A stretch of DNA of 64,000 nt from Kocuria turfanensis (GTDB taxonomy: Bacteria > Actinomycetota > Actinomycetes > Actinomycetales > Micrococcaceae): the NCBI RefSeq assembly GCF_001580365.1, contig NZ_CP014483.1, positions 1-64,000 on the forward strand. Direction: 5' to 3'. Made by a program: the position numbers and the translations under genes. This document shows positions 23,687-32,049 of the stretch, piece by piece. The notes beneath the pieces are model-generated. The model was not told where the DNA came from, searched no databases, and saw only the letters and a program-made list of their open reading frames with translations. How positions within the stretch are numbered: the stretch's first letter is position 1; every line of letters begins with the position of its first letter.

Positions 23687-25090
23687 TCAGGCCAGGCCGG
23701 CCGGTGGGGTGTCAGTGGCCCGGTGTCCTGAGCGGGCGGCCTGCACGGTGGCGACCAGGGCGTACATGCCGGCCTCCCGGGCCGGGGTGTCCAGGGAGTA
23801 GGGCAGGCGCAGGTGGCGTTCGAAGGCCCCGCCCACCCCGAAGCGGGGCCCGGCGGCCAGGCGCAGACCGTGCTGCGGGGCCAGCGCAGCGAGGGCGGAG
23901 CTGATCGGGTCCGGCATCGTGGCCCACACCGACAGCCCGCCTACCCCGGGGGTGACGGTCCAGTCCGGGAAGTGCGCACCGAGCAGGCCCAGCAGGTGGG
24001 CGCGACCCTGCCGCAGCTCCTCCAGCCGGGTGGGGAGGATCGTGTCGATCTGTCCCAGCAGCGCCACGCAGGCCAGTTGTTCCAGCACCGGGGTGCCCAG
24101 GTCGGTGCCGGCCCGTGCCTGGGCCAGGCGCTGGATCAAGGCGGGGTCGGCCCGGATCCAGCCGATGCGCAGCCCGCCCCAGAAGGTCTTGGACACCGAT
24201 CCGACACTGATCACCCCTGGGTGGTAGGCGGCCAGGGGCACGGGCGGCTCCACGTCGAGGGCGAGCTCGGCCATGGTCTCGTCCACCACGGTGGGGCACC
24301 CCAGCCGGAGCCGTTCCCGCTCGGCGGGGGCCAGGCAGAGCCCGGTGGGGTTGTGGAAGTCCGGCAGCAGATACGCCAGATCCGCCCCGTGCGTGGCGGT
24401 AGCGAGGGCGGGCAGGTCCCAGCCGGTGTCGGTCAGGGCCACCGGGGTGATCCGCGCCCGGGTGCTGCGCAGCAGGTGCAGGGCGTGCGGATAGGTGGGG
24501 TGATCCACCACCACCCGGGACCGGGGGCGCAGCAGGGTGCGCACCAGCAGATGCACCCCGTGCTGGGCCCCGGTGGTGATCAGGATCTGCTCCGGGGTCG
24601 TGGCCAGCCCTCGGGCCCGATACCGGGCCGCCACCGCCTCCCGCAGCTCAGGTAACCCGATCTGGGCGTAGCCGTGACGGGGCAGGTGCCGCGGCAGCTG
24701 CTCCAGTGCCCAGGTGTAGGCCCGGTGCAGGGCCGCCCCCGGGGCCGGCGGGGAGGCGTGGGAGAAGTCGATCAGCTGCCCGTCCACGAGCTCGGTGGCG
24801 TGGTGGCCGGCACTCGTCCGGCCGGGCGGGACGGTGGTGGTGCTGCGGGTTCGCTGCCGGGTGGTGAGGTAACCGGTCTCGCGCAGGGTCGTGTAGGCGG
24901 TGGCCACCGTGGTGCGGCTGATCCCCAGGGTCGCGGCCAGGTCCCGCTCCCCCGGCACCGTGACCCCCAACGGCAGGCGCCCGTCGAGAATCAACAGGCG
25001 GATCCGTTCGGTGAGCTTCCGGTGCGCCGGGCCGGTGCCCGCCGCCCAGTCCCCCAGCAGCCGGTCCAGGGTCGGGGCGGTGGTGTGCAT
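23687..25090 (-). CDS. MocR-type transcription factor (GntR helix-turn-helix + aminotransferase-like domain)
   Basis: A 467-residue protein from ATG 25090. Residues 1-85 are a GntR winged helix (PGERDLAATLGISRTTVATAYTTLRETGYL); the remainder is a fold-type I aminotransferase domain with the PLP lysine in SVGSVSKTFWGG and the DFHNPTG motif, so it binds pyridoxal phosphate. It is divergent from the YczE-like membrane gene with 107 bases between, an arrangement repeatedly seen for MocR proteins that control the neighbouring yczE gene. The shared promoter region holds TCTGG and CCAGA half-sites at about 25111-25135. Confidence 0.9.
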   Translation of the reverse strand: MHTTAPTLDRLLGDWAAGTGPAHRKLTERIRLLILDGRLPLGVTVPGERDLAATLGISRTTVATAYTTLRETGYLTTRQRTRSTTTVPPGRTSAGHHATELVDGQLIDFSHASPPAPGAALHRAYTWALEQLPRHLPRHGYAQIGLPELREAVAARYRARGLATTPEQILITTGAQHGVHLLVRTLLRPRSRVVVDHPTYPHALHLLRSTRARITPVALTDTGWDLPALATATHGADLAYLLPDFHNPTGLCLAPAERERLRLGCPTVVDETMAELALDVEPPVPLAAYHPGVISVGSVSKTFWGGLRIGWIRADPALIQRLAQARAGTDLGTPVLEQLACVALLGQIDTILPTRLEELRQGRAHLLGLLGAHFPDWTVTPGVGGLSVWATMPDPISSALAALAPQHGLRLAAGPRFGVGGAFERHLRLPYSLDTPAREAGMYALVATVQAARSGHRATDTPPAGLA

Positions 25091-25197
25091 CAGGCCAGGA
25101 TCCGGGCTCTGGCCCTTTTTCTCAACTCCAGATACCCCCGAGGATGAACACCGTGCCCGGACCGCCCGGGCACCACCGCCCCCACCGAAGGACCCCC

Positions 25198-25893
25198 ATG
25201 CCCGCATCCTCGTCCCCTCCACTCACCGACCAGCCACTGGTGGCGCGGCGGATGAGCGCCGGCGAGCAGCTGCGGGCCGAGCACAAGCCCCGCCGGCTGC
25301 TCCAGCTGCTGGCCGGGCTGATCGGGTACGGCACCGCCCTGGCCCTGCTGGTCGGCTCCGGGCTGGGGGCCTCGAGCTGGAACGTGCTGGCCGAAGGCCT
25401 CGCCCACCGCACCGGGCTGTCCTTCGGGATGGCCACGAACCTGATCGCGCTGGCCGTGCTGGTGTTCTGGATCCCGTTGCGCGAGCTGCCCGGGCTGGGC
25501 ACCGTGCTGAACGTGCTGCTGGTGGGGGCCGCCGCCGATGTCGCCGCCCACCTCCTGCCCGCCCCGGGCACACTGGCCGAGCAGCTGGCCCACTACAGCC
25601 TGGGGCTTCTCCTGTTCGCCTTCTGCGACGCCCTCTACCTCGGGGCCCGCTTCGGCGCCGGACCCCGCGACGGGCTGATGACCGGGGCTGTGCGGGTCAC
25701 CGGCCGGCCTCTGTGGACGGTGCGCACCGGCATCGAAGTCCTCGTCGTGGCCGTCGGCTGGGCCCTCGGCGGGACCGTGGGGGCGGGCACCGTGGTCCTG
25801 GCCGTGGCCGCCGGACCCCTGGTGCAGACCTTCCTGCGCCACACCACCGTGCCGCTGCGGGCCGACGGCTCGGCCGGGTCAACGGCCCGTTGA
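25198..25893 (+). CDS. YczE/YitT-type integral membrane protein
   Basis: A 231-residue protein from ATG 25198 with GAAGGA upstream. About five hydrophobic helices, including LLQLLAGLIGYGTALALLVGSGLGASSWNVLAEGLAHRTG, a signature of the YczE/YyaS/YitT family. The function of the family is unclear (a Bacillus member affects lipopeptide synthesis). It is probably controlled by the divergent MocR protein. The 3' end overlaps the convergent GNAT gene by 15 bases. Confidence 0.85.
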   Translation: MPASSSPPLTDQPLVARRMSAGEQLRAEHKPRRLLQLLAGLIGYGTALALLVGSGLGASSWNVLAEGLAHRTGLSFGMATNLIALAVLVFWIPLRELPGLGTVLNVLLVGAAADVAAHLLPAPGTLAEQLAHYSLGLLLFAFCDALYLGARFGAGPRDGLMTGAVRVTGRPLWTVRTGIEVLVVAVGWALGGTVGAGTVVLAVAAGPLVQTFLRHTTVPLRADGSAGSTAR

Positions 25894-26469
25894 GCGTCCC
25901 TCGTGCCCATGGACGATGGGGCGCCCTGCTGGGGATGCCGGCGGTGGTCCTGGCGGCAAGGTTTTCTCCAGCAGGGTGGCGCTGTACCAGGGCCCGTTGA
26001 AGTCCCGTCGGCCTACTTCCTGGAATCCCTGCCGCTGGTAGAAGGTGCGCAGAGCTGTGTTCGACTCCACGCAGTCCAGCCGGATGACCGCTGCTCCTTC
26101 AGCCCGGCCACGCTCCGCGGCCCAGTTCAGGAGAAACGCCCCCAGGCCACGGCCGGTCACACCGCGGTGGACCATCAGTCCGTGGACGTAGACCGCCAAG
26201 GTGTCATCGGCACCCCAGACCTCGGGATCGGCCCACAGCAGCCGTACGGCCGCGGCAACTCCCAGGGCGGGATCTCGGACCAGATACCACTGGCCAGCCT
26301 GGATCTGCTCGGTGATCTCCTGCCGGCTCACATGGCCGTGGCCCCACTGCTCGATGCCCTGCTCACCCAGCCAGTCCTCGATCTGGCACCGAAGCTCGTG
26401 CACGGCCCTCGCATCCTCAAGGACAGCTTGTTCGATCGGGGCGGGCCGGGAACTGATCATGCTCACCAC
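25879..26469 (-). CDS. GNAT acetyltransferase
   Basis: A GNAT protein of 196 residues if the GTG at 26469 is used, 193 if ATG 26460 is used. It has VHGLMVHRGVTGRGLGAFLLNWAAE (acetyl-CoA loop) and IRLDCVESNTALRTFYQRQGFQEVG. Close in pattern to aminoglycoside-like or small-molecule N-acetyltransferases, but the substrate cannot be told. It converges on the YczE-like gene. Confidence 0.85.
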   Translation of the reverse strand: MVSMISSRPAPIEQAVLEDARAVHELRCQIEDWLGEQGIEQWGHGHVSRQEITEQIQAGQWYLVRDPALGVAAAVRLLWADPEVWGADDTLAVYVHGLMVHRGVTGRGLGAFLLNWAAERGRAEGAAVIRLDCVESNTALRTFYQRQGFQEVGRRDFNGPWYSATLLEKTLPPGPPPASPAGRPIVHGHEGRSTGR

Positions 26470-26601
26470 GTTAGGGCAGCATCACTGCCCACCACGGTCA
26501 TCGCACACGGACTGCCACCTTCACGCCACGGGGTGACCATGGATCACCCGGTGCCGGATACGGTGACAGGGGCCCCGCTCCTACTTCAAAGGTCTTGCCC
26601 C

Positions 26602-27087
26602 ATGCCCACCCGCCCTTCGATCACTCTGCGCCCGTTCCACGAGGCGGACACTGCTTTCTTCACCGGCCTGGCCACCGACGAGCGAGTGACCCGCTTCGTC
26701 GGTGACGGTCGCCCCTGGGCGCCGCAGGCCATCCAGGACCGTCTTCGTGCCGCGCTGCAGCAGCAGCCGGTCGAGCAGGGTGGGGCGGTCCGGTGGTTCA
26801 TCGCTGAAGAAGAGGGCGAGGCGGTCGGCCTCGTGGTCACCACCCGGTGCGATGCGGGCGTGGAGATTGGCTACTGGGTGTCCCCACAGCACTGGGGGCG
26901 CGGGGTGGCCGGAGCCATGGTCGACCTGGCCGTGGCCACGGTCCCGGACGTCTACGGTCGGGTCCGGTTGATCGCCTGGGCCGCTCCGGCCAACACCGCC
27001 TCGACCCGGCTGCTCACCCGCCGCGGCTTCGAGCTCGAGGCCAGCCAGGACGGCCTGGACCGCTACGTGCTGGCGCACACGCAGTAG
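26602..27087 (+). CDS. GNAT acetyltransferase (RimJ/RimL-like)
   Basis: A 161-residue GNAT protein with start ATG 26602 and an AAAGGT site just upstream; the open frame runs much further 5' but without coding character. Motifs SITLRPFHEAD, GVEIGYWVSPQHWGRGVAGAMVDLA and WAAPANTASTRLLTRRGFELE are those of ribosomal-protein-type acetyltransferases. Substrate unknown. Confidence 0.87.
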   Translation: MPTRPSITLRPFHEADTAFFTGLATDERVTRFVGDGRPWAPQAIQDRLRAALQQQPVEQGGAVRWFIAEEEGEAVGLVVTTRCDAGVEIGYWVSPQHWGRGVAGAMVDLAVATVPDVYGRVRLIAWAAPANTASTRLLTRRGFELEASQDGLDRYVLAHTQ

Positions 27088-27276
27088 CACGCACCGGCCA
27101 CCGCGAAGCACCGCCTGCACCGGAGCGGCCATGGGGCCATGCTGCGTTCCGGACGGGCGCTGCACGCTATCTGAGCCCCGCTGGGGCCCTCCAGAGCACG
27201 CCCGGACCCATCGATTCACCACACCGAAGGCCGGCAAGGCGCCCAGTGGCTACCGCGGTGTGGGAGGCTGGCCGGC

Positions 27277-27915
27277 GTGGGAACCCAACCCGGCTACGAC
27301 GAACTGGCCGAACAGTACGAGCTCACCTTCCCGGACCCGTTCCAGACACCTTTGGAACGGCATGCGGTCGCCGCCTTCACGGACATGGTCCTGGTCCACC
27401 ACGGCGAGGGCACCGTGGTGGACATCGGGTGCGGGACCGGACACGTCACCGCCGACCTCGCCCACCGCGGTCTGGAGGTCGTGGGGATCGATCCGTCAGA
27501 AGCCATGCTGGGCATCGCCCGCAGGTCCCACCCCGAGGTGGCGTTCCGGCGCGGTGAGGCCAATCTAAACGAATCCCCGGAGTTGACCGATCGGCTGGTT
27601 CCGCTGTGGGGTGTGCTGGCCCGGTTCAGCCTGATCCACGTCGATCCCCACCGGATCGGTGGCGTGCTTGATTCCTGGGCCCAGCGCATGCCGGTCGGCG
27701 GCGTGGTGCTCCTGGCCTTCCAGAGCACCGATGGCGAAGGGCAACCGGCGGTGCCGTTCGATCACGCGGTGGCACCAGCCTGGCGCTGGCACCCCGACGA
27801 GATGAGCGCACGGCTTGCCCGGGCCGGGTTCGACGAGGCCTGGCGCACGGTGAGCCGGCCGGACCCGCTGCACCGCTTTCCCGAGTGCCACCTGGCCGCC
27901 ACACGTCGCCGCTGA
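27277..27915 (+). CDS. Class I SAM-dependent methyltransferase
   Basis: A 212-residue protein from GTG 27277. Motif I VVDIGCGTGHVTADLA and the following VVGIDPSEAMLGIARR identify a Rossmann methyltransferase of the small-molecule type, with the late GGVVLLAFQS strand. Substrate cannot be inferred. It stands alone between GNAT and hydrolase genes. Confidence 0.87.
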   Translation: MGTQPGYDELAEQYELTFPDPFQTPLERHAVAAFTDMVLVHHGEGTVVDIGCGTGHVTADLAHRGLEVVGIDPSEAMLGIARRSHPEVAFRRGEANLNESPELTDRLVPLWGVLARFSLIHVDPHRIGGVLDSWAQRMPVGGVVLLAFQSTDGEGQPAVPFDHAVAPAWRWHPDEMSARLARAGFDEAWRTVSRPDPLHRFPECHLAATRRR

Positions 27916-28070
27916 CAGCACTCCCTCCTGCCACCGGTGGTGCAGGAAACGAAGGGTGCTTTGCTGCCCGACCGGTGCACCCGCTGTCAGGACATGGCGC
28001 GCAGGGCCTCGCGCAGCTCGACGGTCCACTCCTCGACGGGGTCCAGGTGAGCATCATGGGTCCCACTAGA

Positions 28071-29187
28071 TGTTGTGGGTCATGACGTTCTTGGCGCGGG
28101 TGCGTCGATGAGATGAGGAACGGGCTCCTCGTCACAGGATGGAAGTTCCTACACCGTCCATCCGCGCGAGAGAGCCCGTTCATGACCCACGTTAATGCAC
28201 CCCTGACCCCGACCGGCCGGCTGCGCATGGTGTTGCGCCACCTCGAGGACGGGATCCCGATGGCCCACGTGGCCGCGGAGTTCCGGGTCTCTCGCCCGAC
28301 CGTGGCCACCTGGGTGGCCCGCTACCTCGAGTCCGGCGAAGCCGGACTCACCGACCGGCCCTCGACCCCGCGACGCAGCAGCACCCGCACCCCGGCTGCG
28401 GTCGTCGAGCTCATCGAGGCGCTCCGCCGGGGCCGCAAGTGGTCGGCGCGGCGCATCCACCGCCACCTGGTCGACCTTGCCGTGACGATCAGTCTGCGCA
28501 CCGTCGGCCGCTGGTTGCACCGACTCGGGATCTCCCGGCTGCGCGACCTCACCCCTGAGGGCGAGAACTCCCGCAGGACCCCGGGACGGATTCGCGCCGC
28601 CTGGCCCGGGCACATGGTCCACCTGGATGTGAAGAAGGTCGGCAAGATCCCCGACGGCGGCGGCTGGCACGCCCACGGCCGTGGCAGCGCTCAGGCGAAG
28701 AAGTCCAAGCGTGGGCCCGGAGCGAAGGTCGGCTACACCTACCTGCACTCGGCCGTGGACGGCTTCTCTAGGCTGGCCTACACCGAGGCCCTCGCCGACG
28801 AGAAAGCGGTGACCACGATCGGGTTCTTCTGCCGGGCCAGGGCCTTCTTCGCCGCCCACGGCATCTCCCGGCTGCACCGGGTCGTGACCGACAACGGCGC
28901 CAACTACCGGGCCAAGGACTTCACCCGCTGCGTGGAAGCCCTGGCCGGCCGGCACCAGCGCATCAAGCCCTACACGCCGCGGCACAACGGCAAGGTGGAG
29001 CGATACAACCGCCTGCTGGCCGACGAGGTGCTCTACGCCCGTCCCTACGCCAGCGAGCAGGCCCGCCGGGACGCGATTGGGGTGTGGGTGAACCACTTCA
29101 ATTACCATCGGCCGCATACCGCCTGTGGTGATCAGCCTCCGGCCTCACGCGTCCCGGCCCGTGCCAATAACGTCATGCCCTCTTACA
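28071..29187 (+). mobile_element. IS481-family insertion sequence, complete
   Basis: A 1117-bp element. Ends are related inverted repeats: TGTTGTGGGTCATGACGTT on the left and TGTAAGAGGGCATGACGTT read inward from the right, followed by the common TTGGC.CGGG. Both sides are flanked by ACTAGA (28065-28070 and 29188-29193), a 6-bp target duplication. It encodes one transposase and lies inside a hydrolase gene. The element looks intact and recently inserted. Confidence 0.9.
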
Positions 29188-29192
29188 ACTAG
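28182..29192 (+). CDS. IS481-family transposase
   Basis: A 336-residue DDE transposase starting at ATG 28182. An N-terminal helix-turn-helix (MAHVAAEFRVSRPTVATWVARY) precedes the rve core: HLDVKKVG (first Asp), VVTDNGANY (second Asp) and HNGKVERYNRLL (Glu). NHFNYHRPHTACGDQPP is the typical end. The coding frame runs past the right IS end, and its stop codon TAG (29190-29192) is supplied by the duplicated target site. Confidence 0.95.
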   Translation: MTHVNAPLTPTGRLRMVLRHLEDGIPMAHVAAEFRVSRPTVATWVARYLESGEAGLTDRPSTPRRSSTRTPAAVVELIEALRRGRKWSARRIHRHLVDLAVTISLRTVGRWLHRLGISRLRDLTPEGENSRRTPGRIRAAWPGHMVHLDVKKVGKIPDGGGWHAHGRGSAQAKKSKRGPGAKVGYTYLHSAVDGFSRLAYTEALADEKAVTTIGFFCRARAFFAAHGISRLHRVVTDNGANYRAKDFTRCVEALAGRHQRIKPYTPRHNGKVERYNRLLADEVLYARPYASEQARRDAIGVWVNHFNYHRPHTACGDQPPASRVPARANNVMPSYN

Positions 29193-30032
29193 ACAGATCG
29201 ACCCGTCGGGTGCCCGCACGGGCTGCGACGAAGGCGTCCTGCCGGGCGGAGGTGAACATCGACTCCGCGGCGAAGACGACCGTGGTCGGGGCTCTCACCG
29301 CCGCCCAATCCGCCCACCGCGGGACGTGCACCGCCTGGAGAACGGCTTCCATGACGGCTGGGTCGAACCGGGGCCGATACCCCTCAGCTGTGGGTTCCAG
29401 ATCCGCCGCCCAGGCCCGGGCCAGAGCAGTCGCTCCGAGAAAAGCGGTGGCCTCGGCCCGGGAGGCGAAGGGCGCGGGCCAGGAGCCGAAGAACTCCCCC
29501 ACCGCGGCTGCTTCGCCCGGGTCCCCGCCGTGCACATCGGCTTCCAGCAGCACCAGACCGGACACCCGATGCGGGTGGCCGGCGGCGGTGAGCACCGCGG
29601 TGTGCGCCCCCATGGACTGGCCTACCAGCACCACCGATTGAGCGGGGGCCACCACATCGAGCACCGCGACGACGTCGTCCACGAAGGCCTGTCGCCCGGT
29701 GTCGTCCGGCACCCGGGTGCTGTGCCCGTGTCCGCGCTGGTCCACTAGCACGCACCGGTGCTCGGGCCACAGCTCTCGGGCCGAGGGCACGAGTTCTTGG
29801 GCGCTGCCGGCCAGTCCGTGCAGGAACACCACCACCGGGGCCGCACCACCGGTGTCCAGATAGCTGATCCGCGCCCCGGGCCGTTCCACCACCGAGCGTA
29901 CGAGCTCCACTGCCTCGCCCTTCCTTCCGCAACCCTTGTGGTCCAGCACGCTCACGGTAGTACCGCTTGCCCTGTCGTCCACCGGCGTTGTCACCGTCCC
30001 GGGATCATGCTCCCGGCACGACACCGGGGCGT

Positions 30033-30629
30033 TCAGCCCGGGAGGCGGGTGCGCAGCTTCTCGGTCAGGGACAACCGCACGGTGGGCCACTCGCTGTTGA
30101 TGATGGAGAACACCACCACATCGCGCATGGTCCCGTCACGCCACAGGTCGTGATTGCGCAGCACCCCGTCCTGCTTCGCGCCCAGGGCGGCGATCGCCCG
30201 CCTCGACCGGTGGTTGTGCCAGTGCGTGCGGAGCTCCACCGCGATGCACTCCAGGGTCTCGAAGGCGTGGGTGAGCTGGAGCAGTTTCACCTCGGTGTTG
30301 ACCCCGGTGCCCTGGACACTGGGGGCGATCCAGGTGGAGCCGATTTCCAGGCGCCGGTGATCGGCACGGATGTTGAGGAACGTCGTCATCCCCACCGCCC
30401 GCCCGTCGCCGGCCCGGATCGTCCACGGCACGATGTGACCGGTCCTGTGCTTGGCCAGCCGCTTCTCGATCTCCGCGCCCATCGCTTCCGGGGCAGGCAG
30501 GCGAGTGTACCAGAGCTGGTAGAGGTTCTCCTCCGCGACCGCTTTCGCCAGTTCCGCGGCGTGCTCCGGCGCAAGTGGCTCGAGGGTGGCCACAGTGCCG
30601 GTGAGCGTGGGGATCGCCAGGAAGTCCAT
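30033..30629 (-). CDS. GNAT acetyltransferase (RimJ/RimL family)
   Basis: A 198-residue protein from ATG 30629. LEIGSTWIAPSVQGTGVNTEVKLLQLTHAFE and the following HNHRSRRAIAALGAKQDGVLR match the RimJ/RimL branch of GNAT enzymes, where motif A has GTGVN in place of GxGxG/A. It probably acts on a protein N-terminus or small amine; the target is unknown. Confidence 0.88.
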   Translation of the reverse strand: MDFLAIPTLTGTVATLEPLAPEHAAELAKAVAEENLYQLWYTRLPAPEAMGAEIEKRLAKHRTGHIVPWTIRAGDGRAVGMTTFLNIRADHRRLEIGSTWIAPSVQGTGVNTEVKLLQLTHAFETLECIAVELRTHWHNHRSRRAIAALGAKQDGVLRNHDLWRDGTMRDVVVFSIINSEWPTVRLSLTEKLRTRLPG

Positions 30630-30845
30630 GCCGCCAGGCTACTGAACGTCAGAACAGCCCCACACGCACCACCACGCTGCTCACGAAGTCGGGCCGGAAT
30701 CAGGAAACCCTGATGCAGGGTGTCGCGGTGCCCGTAGCCGCCCTCACAAGTGGCCGGTAGTGGGCCACATGTAAACCAAAAGGCCTTGTGCTGGTGGTGC
30801 GCTGGAGTGGTGTCGGCGGCACACCGCAGAGCCGGATCGATGGGA

Positions 30846-31268
30846 TCACTTCACCGGGTCCGGGAGGAGCCGGAAGCGTTCCAGCACCACAAGCGTGTCG
30901 TCGTCCACGTCGCGCCCCGGGACCTCGGCGCACGCCTCCGGCGGCGCGGCCGTCCAGAACTCCTCGTGGGCCTCCCGCCACTGGGCCACGCTGCGGTGCC
31001 CCTCGCCCTCGGCCAGCACGTGCTCCCATGGCACCTCGGCCAACCGCATCGTGGCCACCTCGGTGATCTCCAAGGTGGCGACCACCCGCCCGGTGGAGTC
31101 GATGAGGGCCTGACATTCGCCGAGACGCGGCAGGGGCTGGCCCTCGGCGTCGTAGTCACCCAGCAGCGACGATGTGCCGGTCTTCGCGCCGGACCGGATC
31201 AGCTGGACGAGGCGGTCCCGCAACGGTCCGGGGGTCGCGAACTCGGCCACCGGCATCGATTCATCCAT
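30846..31268 (-). CDS. ASCH-domain protein
   Basis: A 140-residue protein from ATG 31268. The pattern RDRLVQLIRSGAKTGTSSLLGDYD, GECQALIDSTGRVVATLEITEV and HEEFW is the ASCH domain, a PUA-like beta-barrel thought to bind RNA or act as a nuclease/hydrolase on modified nucleosides. The lysine in the GxKxxTSS motif and the Glu/Trp segment are present. Stand-alone accessory gene. Confidence 0.85.
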   Translation of the reverse strand: MDESMPVAEFATPGPLRDRLVQLIRSGAKTGTSSLLGDYDAEGQPLPRLGECQALIDSTGRVVATLEITEVATMRLAEVPWEHVLAEGEGHRSVAQWREAHEEFWTAAPPEACAEVPGRDVDDDTLVVLERFRLLPDPVK

Positions 31269-31419
31269 GGCTCGAGTATGCCGCCCGACGACCTCAGAAG
31301 AGCGCACTCGACCTCACGGGCAACTCGCTCACACAGGATTCGAGCGCCCATCAGCGGACCCCTACCGGAACGCGGGACGAGCCAACCGTGGTGTGGTCTC
31401 CATCCCTCAGCGGTCGTCG

Positions 31420-31926
31420 TTAGGCCGACGCGGATGTGTCCACCCAAAAACGGAGTTCGCCCTCGTGGTTGATTCCGTCGGCGACTCCGCCGTTACGGCG
31501 CACGACCGTCAAGGACGCCTGATTGTCCGGGGCGACGGTCAGCAGGGCGCGGGCGATACCGAGTGCCGTGCACTTGCCCAAGGCGGACCGAAGCATCTGG
31601 GTGGCGTGCCCCTGGCGCTGCCACGGATAAACGACGTGATAGCCGATGTGCCCACCGCCCTCGTCCTCGGTCAGTTGGTGGCGAATGACCACCGAGCCGA
31701 TGTAGTACTCGGCGGAGGCGAACCAGAGCAGTTCCGTGGGAACGCCCCATCGCTGTCTGACGCCGACACGATCGTCCACGAACCGATCGAAATCAAGGCT
31801 GGCCTCACGAAGCCATGCCGTGTCGGATCCGCGGCGCATCATGTCGGCCTGTTCTCCCACGAGATACGAGGTCCTGACCCGAACGCACGGCGTGGTCAGT
31901 ATCGGCGGTTCCTGCAACGTGATCAT
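31420..31926 (-). CDS. GNAT acetyltransferase
   Basis: A 168-residue protein from ATG 31926. GGHIGYHVVYPWQRQGHATQMLRSALGKC is the acetyl-CoA motif, and VAPDNQASLTVVRRNGGVADG follows as in GNATs of the YjcK-like type. Fifth GNAT gene between 23 and 32 kb. Confidence 0.87.
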   Translation of the reverse strand: MITLQEPPILTTPCVRVRTSYLVGEQADMMRRGSDTAWLREASLDFDRFVDDRVGVRQRWGVPTELLWFASAEYYIGSVVIRHQLTEDEGGGHIGYHVVYPWQRQGHATQMLRSALGKCTALGIARALLTVAPDNQASLTVVRRNGGVADGINHEGELRFWVDTSASA

Positions 31927-32049
31927 CCAGCAAGGGTAGAGGGGTGGTCCGGATCACCGTCCGCAGGGACAACCCCTAATGCACCAGGGGATCACGGTGG
32001 GCGTGGCTGGGCTCGACCGTGGCCCTCGGGTGCCCGCCCGGTCCGGGGC

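Larger units (their letters stand above)
27987..29910 (-). pseudogene. Alpha/beta hydrolase interrupted by an IS481-family element
   Basis: The 5' part (GTG 29910 down to 29188) encodes a typical alpha/beta hydrolase: VVFLHGLAGSAQELV oxyanion region, nucleophile elbow LVGQSMGAHTA (Ser) and a late APTTVVFAAES strand. It is cut at VDLSS by the IS at 28071-29187. The missing end continues in frame at 28070-27987 as GTHDAHLDPVEEW... to a TGA, and contains the expected catalytic histidine. The frame that survives across the boundary gains five IS-encoded residues and lacks that histidine, so the enzyme should be inactive. Removing the IS with one copy of ACTAGA restores the full reading frame exactly. 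Confidence 0.92.

Noticed and set aside
25903-26601. N-terminal extension of the GNAT at 26602
   Set aside because: The frame stays open but is antisense to another GNAT gene and has no domain; ATG 26602 has a ribosome site and begins at the normal GNAT start.
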